A stretch of 64,000 nucleotides of DNA. Origin: Mesostigma viride. Taxonomy: Eukaryota > Streptophyta > Mesostigmatophyceae > Mesostigmatales > Mesostigmataceae. Below are positions 41,788 to 51,294 of this stretch, one piece after another. The notes below the pieces were generated by a model. The model had not been told where the DNA came from. It ran no database searches and was given only the letters and a program-made list of their open reading frames with translations. The translations under genes and the position numbers were made by a program. The stretch is taken from assembly GCA_009746045.1 (NCBI GenBank), contig RPFO01000240.1:1000042-1064041 (forward strand), written 5' to 3'. Positions within the stretch are counted from its first letter, which is position 1. Each line of letters begins with the position of its first letter.

Positions 41788-44700
41788 CTTGAGCCTGCAC
41801 ACATCCCTGAACCCTGGAGGGTGCCCCCAGGGGTGTGTAATGTAGCTGCTAGTGACGGCAGTGAGGGGCAGCCCCATGCTCTTGTGACAGAGCCTATTGG
41901 ACACGATGGGGCAAGCTTGGTTACCACAGAGAGTATGCCAGCTGTAGCTGCAGTGGTTACTCGCCAACGTGCCCGCCATGGCGGTGCTGAGCCTGAGGTA
42001 GGACCTGGTGCTGTGGACCCAGGTGGATCTCAGAAGCATTCTGACCGTGCAGGACTGGCACAGGATGGTCAGGATGAGGATAGGGCTGGAGACAGTCTGA
42101 CAGGCACGACCCTGGTGCCTCCTGTACATAAGGGATCTGTACATACCTTGAGTGCTAATAATGACAATAAAAGATTTTCTCTCTTGTATGACATTGCCTC
42201 AAGGTTGCATACCATGTTTGGCCATGCAGCTCAGTCTTTGCAAGTTGCTAGACGGCTGGCAGGAAGTGAGTTGTACTCCATCTGCCAACAGGTTGCTCAA
42301 GCTTGCAAGTGCAGGCTAGTTGCTAGAAAGCCCAAGCAGTCTCATGCCAGGTCTCCTATTTTGCAGCCAGGCCATGTGCAGGTAGATATTCAGAGAATCA
42401 GGGGTTTGAAGCTGCTGGTGGCAGTGGACAGATATACCAAGTACAAGACCCTCATCAAGTTTCGTTTAAGTGGCCAGCCGGAGCGGCTGCTTAGGTTTTA
42501 GCGGGCAAGTGTTCGAAGCGCGTCATTGGTGAATTACTAGGGAACTTGGGTTTCCCCGCGAAACTCCAACCGCACGTTCAGATTTCCAAATCTCAAGTAA
42601 AGTTCGGCGCAACTTTCTGAACGGAGGCAGTTGACGAGCAGCATTCCTCCGGACGAATGAATTGCGTTCCATACTTGCGCAAAATTTTGAAAGGTAGCTT
42701 GCGTGCAGCCCTACTAAAATTTGCGCGCACGTTCAGATTTCCAAATCTCAAGTAAATTTCGGCGGAACATTCTGAACGGGGGTAGTTGGCGGGCAGCGTT
42801 CCTCCAGACGAATGAAATGCGTTCCATACTAGCGCAAAATTTTGAAAGGTAGCTTGCGTGCAGCCCTACTAAAATTTGCGCGAAGTGTGGGACTGAAAGT
42901 TCGTAACGGAAACTTTTTGGTAGTTGCCGTCACTTCCTCTTGTGCAAACGTGTGGGAGTGAAAATTCGTAACGGAAACGTTTTGGTAGTTGCCGTCACTT
43001 CATTTTGCGCGAGTGTTGGGCTGAAAATTCGTAACGGAAACTTTTTGGTAGTTGGCGTCACTTCCTTTGGTTCGACTGAAAATTCGCTGAAATTCGCTGA
43101 ATTCATACCGTAGCCTAATTTTTAGTACCTCGAAGTGACGGGGCACCTAAAAATTTGCCCACAAGTACACTTGGCAGGCTGCGCGCTCACTGGGAAAAAT
43201 TGTACAGCCGCTCCGGCGGGCCACTTGAACGAATTGTAATGAGAGATCCTGCCTGACATGGAGAAGCCTACATTAATTGCTGCTCTGAAGTTGACAAGGA
43301 GCAGGTACCCTGGGTTGGAGTTGTTGCAGTGTGACATTCAGTTTGAGTGCTGTGAGAACCTGCCAGAGTTTCCAGAGTTGCTGATTACACCCAGGGAGAG
43401 CCACGGCCAGCAAGGGGTTGTGGAGAGAGCCATCCAAGAGATCAAGACTGTGCTGCTGGTGGAGAGGATTCCAAGGACGTCATCTGCCATTGTGACATCT
43501 GCATGGCTACGTTCTGTGGAGGATAGGCTGAACCTCAGGACTCCCATGTTCTTTGGTGACATTGCCATCAATCCTCTTATGCTGCACACCAGGATGCTGC
43601 CAGCTGATGCTGAGCAGGCATGGAAGGAGAAGCTAGAGGCCAAGTTCCTCAAGCTGAGGCAGAAAGACAAGGGCTGGAGTGTCCTAGAACCTAACGTTGG
43701 ACAACAGGTTGTTGTGTGGAAGGAGCCAAGCTTTCCAGGGAAACGTGGCAGCTGGCATGATGGGGTGGTGACCCGAGTAGAAGCCGCTGGCCATAAGTGC
43801 TGGGTGGCCATTGATGGCTCCCAAGCAGTGCACCGTCTGTCCTGGTCAAAGATCCGTCCCCGGGGAGGTAATCAAGGAGACCTCTTCCAGGTGCCCGTTG
43901 ATGTACAAGGCGGGGTTGACGTGGAGCTTCCTGATCAGGGTGCTACAGCTGTATCGAGCCCTCAGGGTGACCCTGGCTCGGCCCCTGGGGTACCTTCACA
44001 TACGGTGGTTGGGCAAGCAGGCGGACAGGCTGCACCTCCGGAACGGCCCGACACCAGGCCTAGGGGTGTGCGTCTATCAGATATTGTACAGGCTTTGCAA
44101 AGAGCCAAGAAGGAGCCTAAGGTGTCCAAGCTTGTCCAGTTGGATGAACCTGGGGTAGCTGCCATGGAGATAGATACCAATGCACAGGTTTCTGTCATGG
44201 GACCTCAGCATACAGGAGAACTGCTGGTCGGTGAACCAAGTTGCCCCTGGGTGTCTGATTTCAGTGGTAGGACGCATCTAAGGGTGTTGGGAGAGGTTAC
44301 TGCCCCTGTCATGGGTATGGATGTGACCTTCCTTGTCCTAGAGGACTATGATGGCCCTGTGATTTTGGGTCAGAATTTTCTGGGCAATCCTGGGATTTCT
44401 ATCAGAGCTACAGCTCTGAAAAGAGATGGCTGGGGGATGATTCCCCTAGAAAATTTCAGGACAACATTTCCAATCAGGTGCAGGGCCAAGCCGGTCAAGG
44501 GTGTAAAATGGGATGAAGGGGAGGTGCCCCCAGCAGCCAGTTTGGTGATCCCAGCTGTGTTGCACCCCAGCAGTATTGGCATATTAACTCACAGGAGCCT
44601 TGCTGCACACTCTCCTTTGACATATGACCAGCTAGTCCAAGAGATGAGCTCGCCTACTTTGTTTGAGGCTTGGAAGCTCGCCTTCTCCAAGGCATTGGAG

Positions 44701-46174
44701 GAGTGGTTGCAGTTTGAGTGTGCTGCACCAACAGACAGACGTCCCCCAGCATCAAGGAAGCTTGCTTTGAGATTTGTGCTGAAGAGGAAGGTTGTGGATG
44801 AGGTATCAGTGCCCCATGTCAGGCCTGTCCTGAATGAGTATCACGGCACGGGGAGTCTGCCAGGAGAGGAGCTGTACACGCCAGGGATGTTACACGACAC
44901 ATGGAGAATTTTGCTATGTCTCTACGTGGGGTAGCTGAACAGGGGAGCAGCTATGTCATCAGTGCTGCTGGGCTTCAAGCAAGAGGGCATTTTTAAAATC
45001 TGATCCAGAAGTGGCCAGGAGGGTATGGAAGCAGGATGAGCCTTACTGTGTTGAGGTGCCTGCTATCTGGAAGCTGGAGCTGCATCAACAGTTCCTGGTT
45101 ATTCTGAAGGGCCTGGAAGGACTCAGGTCGAGCCCAAACATCTGGAGACTCACGCTGCAGGAAGCTCTGATCAGTGAGTGTGGCTTGAGAGTGTCTTCAG
45201 TTGATCCCTGTTTGTTGCTGGCCCAATGGGAGGGTCTGCCAGTGTATGCTAGTTTGCATGGAGATGATCTGCATTTGCTAGCCCCCACGACCTGGCTGAA
45301 GAAGTTTATTCCTGTCATCAGTGGCAAGTTTTCACTGGGCAAGGAGCTGTGGCAGGAGCCCAACAAGCCTGTAGTGTTCTGTGGAATGCAGGCTACCCTG
45401 TTCAGGAGGGATGGGGAGTGGAGTATCAGGCTTCAGGCTGGAGGAGATTATAAACAGACCATTGTGAAGGCCTTGCCAGAGAAGATCACCCAGGCTGCAG
45501 GGCCTGAGTTGAGAGGCATGTGGGCCTGGTTTGCCAGCATCTGTGGTCCGTCTTTGATGGTCCATAGCAGAATGCCTGATGAGGTGCTTGAGGATGAGAA
45601 GCCTCGAGTCATAGCCCGATTGGTGGAGAGTACCCCTGATCTGATTTTGTCTGGGATTGACTTTGCCCAGCCTATCACCTTGGAGATCTTTGTTGACAGT
45701 TCCATGGATGCTCGCCAGGTTACCAAGGTCAGGGGGAGATCTGCTGCTCTGTTTGCTTTTTATCAGAGCAGGGCAAGTTTGTTCAGCTGGTACAGCAGAC
45801 TGCAGAAGAGGGTCTGTATCAGTTCAGATGTGGCAGAATGCAGGGCCATATGCGAGGGGATCCAGTCCAGCTTGTACATAAAGGAGTTAATGCTGGAGCT
45901 GGCTTCAGTTACCCCTTGGACCTTGCAGATGGAGACGTTGTTGTTAACAGACAGCATGGGTATGGTCCAGTTTGTTCACAAGCAGCTGGCCAGAAGCCGG
46001 GACCTGGATTATTTGTTGCTGAAGGAGTTGGCCAGTTTGGTTGACTTGAAGCATATCCCTGGCGAGGAGAACCCTGCTGATGCATTGACCAAGCTGCCAC
46101 ACAAGGCCCCAGCCCAGTACAATGTACTGAGGAAGCTCATGAATGCTGACTGTCAAGTCGGTCTATCTGTCTAA
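41788..46174 (+). pseudogene. C3 pol: integrase (split by T4), protease-like domain, RT, RNase H
   Basis: Pol continues in the gag frame after a single UGA. Integrase opens with LHTMFGH ... CKC and GHVQVDIQRI, is cut by T4, and resumes at 43240 with LLQCDIQFEC and GVVERAIQE; 29 residues separate the last Asp and Glu. The protease-like domain follows (MEIDTNAQVSVM, DTN 44173-44181; VILGQNFLGNPG). In RT a TAG at 44932-44934 is in frame, the first catalytic Asp is Gly (LLGFK, GGC 44971-44973; C4 has LIDFK), and an indel follows before the frame of 45011-46174. That frame has SLHGDDLHLLA (45257-45268) and RNase H (FVDSSMDAR, VAECRAI, LTDSMGMVQF) ending NPADALTKLPHK. RT is therefore inactive. Confidence 0.85.
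42461..43233. mobile_element. TIR element T4 inside the C3 integrase
   Basis: Inverted ends TTCGTTTAAGTGGCC ... GGCCACTTGAACGAA extend over about 35 bp, including GCCGGAGCGGCTG. No clear target duplication. The interior has a tandem duplication of about 157 bp (units near 42570 and 42727, each containing CAGATTTCCAAATCTCAAG) and three units of about 62 bp containing AAATTCGTAACGGAAAC (near 42893, 42958 and 43023). There is no ORF. The integrase resumes beyond it. Confidence 0.65.
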
Positions 46175-46924
46175 AAGCTGAGAGCTGGGTGCTTAAGTCT
46201 CTGGATATCAGGCTGGGAGCTTGATTGTACATAATCCTGAGCACACCTTGAGGGGTGAGACATGTCTCTGGTGTGGGAATGTCTGACATTGTCTCTGATG
46301 GAGAGATGTCTATCTGGGGTTTTCATCTCAGTCTGAGGTTTCCCCAGATCTGTGGTTTGTGGGCGGGGTTCGATTCCCTGGTGCCGTCTTAAGGCGGAGT
46401 TTCACGGACTGGCTGACCCATCCACCATGCTGGTGAGGTGGCGACAGGTCCCCTGATTTTCCACGGTTGGAATGAGTATAATAGGAGCTTGTGTTTTGCA
46501 TGTGCTTCGCGTAGATGTTGTGTCTGGTTCGATAAGGGGCAGCAGACCGGCGCCGACTCCCGTCTGGGGGTCAGCAATGTTTTCTGATGAGCTGTTGTGG
46601 GTGATCTGTGGGGTTTCGCCTAAGGTCCTGAAGGTTGTACATACTTCTCAAGTTCTTCACTGAACACCTATGGGCTGCCACAGTTGGCCAACCTCTTGTA
46701 CATGGGTAACACAACGAGCCTCCCGTGAAGGGATAGGGACTCATTGTAATTTGTTTGTGCTCCTGAGCCAGTATGGGTGCTATGTACATATAATAAGGAA
46801 TCCAAGCTGACTGTCATGCCCAGTGGGTTGTGACTTGTAGTCGGGGAGGATGTCCAGTACCCATTGTGTGTGTTTGTATGTAGACTTGTGTGAGATGCCA
46901 CAGCTCAAGAAAAGAAAGGATTGG
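46175..46924 (+). other. C3 3' untranslated region with T-arm-like motif
   Basis: No gene. GCGGGGTTCGATTCCCTGG (about 46361-46380) matches the eukaryotic tRNA T-arm/B-box consensus. An equivalent motif lies in the 3' region of C4. No upstream A box or complete tRNA fold is evident. Confidence 0.55.
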
Positions 46925-47617
46925 AGTTAACGCCAAGCGCATTGGCGTGATCCTGATTCGGCATATCTCTGCGATTCCAGCGGCACCGGAACGAGGTCAT
47001 TCTGACAAGTATCAAGAAAGTTATGGCGTTCCGACTTCCCGGTCGCGCGCGAGCGCGAGCCGGCTGTTCTTCTAAGTCGGACGTGAATATTTTGCCGACG
47101 ACATATGGGGTCGACAGTAATTCCTGGGCTGACAGGAATTAGGTGCTGAACCTACGACGGTATTGGATTAATACGTCGTACGCAGGAAATAGGAGCCTTA
47201 ACCTGTGGTCTGTTGGTACCGCAGGCTTAGTCCTGGACTTCTAGGTGCAGATGCAATAGTCACTGTGGACTGTGCTCTGTGGTCACTGTACCTGTATAGC
47301 AGACCTACTGTATAGGAACTGGGCGCTGTACAGGTAGTGAATACTGTACCGGGGGTGTTATTACTGAGCAGGCCTCCTAGGCTGCTCAGGACTAGCAAGC
47401 ACAGTGCACAAGTATATAAAGAATAGGCCAGTGCCAATTGGGCATCTCTTGCGAGCCCGCCTCACGTGTGTTGCCTTGACTTGGCAAACTCGTGTACAAG
47501 CCTCAAGTGTGTGAGCGCTGTAACATTATCCAATTTTAACAAAGCTCCGTTCCAACCACACTCACACATTGCTGCATTGCAACCATATCCTATACATTGC
47601 GTTTAAAAACGTTAACT
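46925..47617 (+). repeat. 3' LTR of C3
   Basis: This is the 693-bp partner of 29341-30033. Substitutions seen include GTGCATTG to GCGCATTG near the start and GCAAGCCC to GCGAGCCC near the end. It is followed by ACAGC. Confidence 0.9.
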
Positions 47618-47712
47618 ACAGCAGCATGGCAGCAATGCAGCAGCAGTAGCATGGCAGCACAGCAGCAGCAGCAGCACATGAGCAGCTCAATGACAACAAC
47701 GCTGCTTGCGCT
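47618..47712. repeat. CAG-rich low-complexity DNA (right of C3)
   Basis: Runs of CAGCAG and GGCAGCA continue the block seen at 28986-29335, consistent with C3 having inserted into it. Confidence 0.7.
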
Positions 47713-48254
47713 TCAGCAGTCGTCGTCGTCGTCATCGTCATCGGCAAGGATGAGCGCTCGCTTCCGACGCCGGGAGGCGCCTGCGTTGTTGTTCTCCGCC
47801 ACAACGTCGCTGGGTGGAACCATCTCGCGCAATCGAGCCTCGGCCAGGGTGATATCCGGCGCTTGCAACGCAGGGACGACCACACCGGGGCACCCGCAGA
47901 TCTGTGCCTCCAGCTCGTGGAGAGGCACGCAAGAAACCGCGTCCTCCTCCCAACGGGCACCCCAGTACATGGCTACCATGTCGTTTTGCGTGTCGACAAC
48001 AGCGACACGACCATGGTACCTGCCGTCCCGGCTTTCGGTGCGACCGTCCGCGGATGTCACACGCTCCGACGCCCAATGACACACGACTTGCCCTACGAGG
48101 TTGCGGCTGCCACTCTTGACCTGCAGCGTTATGCCTTCCCAGCATGCCTTCACCATGCCGACGATGCCCTTCGAGCATTCAGCATCTTGCCACTTCACGA
48201 CCGGGTGTTCCGCGTCATAGGGCACCTCTGTTGCGTCCAAGCCTATCTAATTAG
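47713..48254 (-). pseudogene. Unknown reading frame with acidic C-terminal tail
   Basis: About 175 codons are open on the minus strand, without an ATG at the upstream end, so this is a fragment or an exon. Two segments look alike in spacing: KGIVGMVKACWEGITLQVK and YHGRVAVVDTQNDMVAMYW followed by EEDAVSCVPLHELE; the second resembles small beta-barrel reader domains (Tudor or BAH type), though the match is loose. A basic KRALIL precedes eight Asp residues encoded by GATGACGAC repeats. It is next to CAG-rich DNA and an LTR-like remnant. It could be a host gene fragment or a piece of an element. Function unknown. Confidence 0.4.
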
Positions 48255-48261
48255 GTTCCTT

Positions 48262-49100
48262 TAGTGGACAGTTCGGCGCAACAATGTGAAATAGGCGAAG
48301 TCTTAGTGTTCGACTATTTAGGACTATTTGTACAGCCGGTTCATACGGCGTTGTACTTGCTATTCAGTGGTTTTGTAGTACTTTCGGTACTTTGGTTTAT
48401 CTGTAGGTGCGCAGCGTGTCAATGTGCGTGGACCTAGTATAAGTCGTTTTGGGTCGTACAGTCAATTCGTGTGAACCGTAGCGCCCTAGAGATCTCGGTT
48501 GACCATGCGTCCAAGCAGTGCTGCTTGGCACTGCTTGGCAACGCCGTGAGACGCCAAGGTTAATAGTGTGTGGGAACGTTCACCATTGTCACCCCCGGAA
48601 TGAATGAAATGAATTGAGTTAATCTCTTTCTCTTTCCGGCTGGGTCACGCCCGCGGGTTTAGGAAATGCATGGTCCTGAATTCCTGTCGTAAATGCTACA
48701 TGTACCTCGGGAGGCATTTCGCCCAGCTTCCCACGAGGTTGCAACACCTCGGGCTTGAACCGGCCAGGGTCAACTGCGCCAGGTTAATTATGTTAGATTA
48801 GTTATCGTCCATACTAGTCATGGTGTGGATTGCGTAGATTAATATAGCGACCACTGTTCATAATGGTCTATTATGAATCAGGTGTAGATCTTTCGCAGCC
48901 GGCAGTCAGCCGGGATGTAAAACTGGACTCGGAGGAATCCACCTGAGTCGCAGAGGTAAATAAGCGCTGTTTATAAGTTTCTAAAACAACTGTAATGTCA
49001 CATCGCAGACTGGCCACCTTGCGATTGTGCGTATGTCGTGACCTACACTCTAGAGGTCATGACCCAGGTTCCTGTCAGGAACTGCTTTTTTTCACGAATT
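48262..49100 (+). repeat. LTR-like remnant related to the gypsy LTRs
   Basis: GGCGCAACAATG near the start, GGAATGAATGAAATGAATTGAG near 48597 and GTGTAGATCTTTCGC near 48884 recall the LTRs at 12451 and 20418 (GCGCAACAATGG, GGAATGAAATGAG, GGTAGATCTTTCGC). Ends and target duplications are not clear and no coding sequence follows. Confidence 0.4.
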
Positions 49101-49490
49101 TAATTTTTTCTTGAGGCGGTAGGTCGATTTTCAATTGCCCCTGCCGAAGAGGGGTTATGGGTTCGGTAGTTATTGAATAAGTCCGGCAATCGGCATCGAG
49201 AACCTATAGCGGGTCCATAATCCCCATATAGTCGACTTTTTAGTGGGGCGGGGTGCTGGCGAGCGTCCGAGGGAATATCCTCATCATCGGCGGCCTCTTT
49301 TACTTCGGCAGCGTCCATGGGCACGACACCCGGCAGTCAGCTGGGGGAGTCGAAGACACAGGTATGCCCGGAGTAGGATTTTTCATTATGATAGAATGCT
49401 CCTTCGGCCAATACTGTCGAAATTTTAGTTTTTCCTAGACTTGAATTTCTATCAGTAGTATATGCAGCCCTACCCAGTAGTGTTTCTTTT
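49101..49490. other. No recognisable gene
   Basis: Short reading frames occur on both strands but none resembles a known protein. The stretch separates the LTR-like remnant from the minisatellite. Confidence 0.4.
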
Positions 49491-49732
49491 AGGGTTGCAG
49501 CCCTTCCAGGCTGTAGCCCCCTTTTCTTTTTGTCATGCTGCAGCCCTTCCAGGCTGTAGCCCATTTTTGTGCTGCAGCCCTTACATGTTGTAGCCCATTT
49601 TTGTGCTGCAGCCCTTACATGTTGTAGCCCATTGTGGTGCTGCAGCCCTTACAGGCTGTAGCCCCCTTTGTGTGTGTGTGTGCTGCAGCCCTTCCAGGCT
49701 GTAGCCCATTTTTGCGTTGCAGCCCTTCCCGG
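49491..49732. repeat. Minisatellite, about seven units of GCAGCCCTTCCAGGCTGTAGCCC
   Basis: The 23-base core recurs at intervals of about 30-45 bases with a variable T-rich spacer (for example CATTTTTGTGCT and a (GT)n). The last unit is cut off (GCAGCCCTTCCCGG) exactly where the G1 LTR begins, so G1 appears to have inserted into the array. Confidence 0.85.
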
Positions 49733-50110
49733 TGTTACGTCGCGTAATAATTCGTTGTAGTTGCGGACGTAAATTAGGTCCTTGGCCTCTGTTGTTCCTA
49801 GGTTTACGTGTAGTTCTAGCTGGGACACGATTGTCCTCGTAACAGTACCGTGGTACGTTGGGTGCTTTTGGGCGCCGCGCCGCGTACTTTATTAGTGGTC
49901 CTTATCCTTTGGTAGAATGTAGTGGACCGGCGTGCATCGGTGCACCTGCCTGTGTTTCTGAAGGCGAGGGCCAGGTCGGCCCGAGCCTGCTGGACCGTTG
50001 GTGACCATTTATGCACGTTCCACTCCTTGTGTGGTCACTCGGCGTGTGTTAAATGAATTAACACATATTAGCTTGGGTCACGGCAGTGTAGTTGTGTTTC
50101 CTTCCTCTAT
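49733..50110 (+). repeat. 5' LTR of G1 (3' boundary approximate)
   Basis: It begins TGTTACGTCGCG, close to the start of the G2 LTR (TGTTACGTCCCGG). The 3' LTR is outside the window, so the end cannot be fixed; I place it before the first ORF near 50128. Confidence 0.6.
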
Positions 50111-50127
50111 TCCTGGAGTAAACGGGT

Positions 50128-50442
50128 TTGGTTAAATGGCTTATGGCGTATTACAGTAGCACATACGTAAATGCATTGAGATCTGGATCGTCTCGTTCGT
50201 CTTTCGCTAGGGGTTTAACTAGAGGCGGCCTTACTAGCTTAGGTAGCATCAGGCCAGGTAGAGGTAGAGGTGGCGGTAGAGGCTTGCGGCGTAACAATGG
50301 ACTCGGAGGTAGTTTAGATAGAGAGCGAGACGACGATCCCCTGCAACATACGTCATTGAATCAACCCTTCCGCGGCTGGGAAAATGAAGACGACACCTAC
50401 TTGACAGGTAATGGGCGGGTCGCCTGCGAGCTGGGGGGGTAG
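50128..50442 (+). CDS. G1 small RG-rich ORF, possible first exon
   Basis: No recognised domain. The reading frame has an RG-rich centre (GRGRGGGRGLRRNNGLGG), as in RNA-binding tails, and an acidic end (WENEDDTYLTG). A good splice donor (CTTGACAG/GTAATG) lies at 50407-50408, so this may be an exon joined to sequence near 50650 or 50811. The frame reads on to a stop at 50442 without splicing. A clear ATG occurs at 50136 (ATGGCTTATGGC is in another frame), so the start is uncertain. Confidence 0.4.
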   Translation: MVKWLMAYYSSTYVNALRSGSSRSSFARGLTRGGLTSLGSIRPGRGRGGGRGLRRNNGLGGSLDRERDDDPLQHTSLNQPFRGWENEDDTYLTGNGRVACELGG

Positions 50443-50810
50443 TGCTGCCCGATTCGGGACACGCCCTGCCTAGAAGTTAGACCTGCTCGAAGCGGAAAAT
50501 CCTTTTATGGATAGCTCCTTTTCCTCGTTTTGTTTTCCTGAGAAATGTTGCTTACTGTCGTAGATAGGTGATGGTTTCGGTTCGGTGTTAGTGAGACGAT
50601 TAGCGTCCTGGTAGGTTCCACCTTTTCCTTCGTGTTGCTGTTCATTAGACGGCCGCACTCGCAGAAATTCACTGGGTCGCTGACCTTAGGACTACGAGCG
50701 CTGGACCATTGCCGCCCTCGTCATTTCGGTGATCCAGATAACCCAGCTAAGTCGACTCCTACCCCTTCCACTCCTATCGTGACTACTCAAGAACAACAAG
50801 GTGCGTTACC

Positions 50811-51203
50811 ATGAGCCAGCGGCGATCTTTTACTGCTCCTTCACATTCTTCTAGCGATAATAGTCTAGCTAAATATTACGTAGTGATTACGCCTCAATGG
50901 TCCTCCATTTTCCTTTCTTGGTCCGACGCTAGGAAGATCGTTCAGAATCGTGTATACAACGTAATTAGGTATAAGAAGTTTATGTCCTTTGAAGAAGCTC
51001 AGCAGTTCCTTATAGATCATAGCCAATCAGATTTAGGCCTGCACGTACGCCCTATTCCTCATGGTCGTCCTCCCGTAGAAGCTCTAGTCTTTGCTACCCC
51101 TCCTTCTTCTCCCCCTAAACGGGCTGCATCTTCATCTACCTTAGATACTCCTCTCACTTTGGAGTTTGGCTCCCTATCCATTACTGTTGTTAAAAAGGAT
51201 TGA
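50811..51203 (+). CDS. G1 ORF with viroplasmin / RNase H1 N-terminal-like domain
   Basis: The 130-residue protein starts at a clear ATG that overlaps the end of the preceding frame as ATGA. Residues about 18-70 (KYYVVITPQWSSIFLSWSDA ... then RYKKFMSFEEAQQFLIDH) fit the small domain found at the N terminus of eukaryotic RNase H1 and in caulimovirus viroplasmin: YYVV, a central W, then a K-F pair and EEA. That domain binds RNA-DNA hybrids or double-stranded RNA. The remainder is Pro/Ser-rich. It lies upstream of gag, an unusual place, and its job in the element is unknown. Domain identity is by motif only. Confidence 0.55.
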   Translation: MSQRRSFTAPSHSSSDNSLAKYYVVITPQWSSIFLSWSDARKIVQNRVYNVIRYKKFMSFEEAQQFLIDHSQSDLGLHVRPIPHGRPPVEALVFATPPSSPPKRAASSSTLDTPLTLEFGSLSITVVKKD

Positions 51204-51294
51204 TTTTAATTTTGTTCTTGCTTCAGACCTTCAAGGTTTTTCCTTTTTCCTTTGTTGCTTTCATCTAGATTCCTATTCCTTTACTTAATTAAAG

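Larger units (their letters stand above)
29341..47617 (+). mobile_element. Copia-like LTR retrotransposon C3 (AGTT family), containing nested C2
   Basis: Two 693-bp LTRs (29341-30033 and 46925-47617) are flanked by ACAGC at 29336-29340 and 47618-47622. The LTRs differ at about seven positions, near 1%. Internal order: ORF0, gag (split by C2), in-frame UGA, integrase (split by T4), protease-like domain, RT, RNase H. Without C2 the element is about 8.8 kb. The RT has an in-frame TAG, an indel and loss of a catalytic Asp, so the copy is not autonomous. It belongs with C4: one zinc knuckle, DTN, UGA between gag and pol. Confidence 0.9.
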
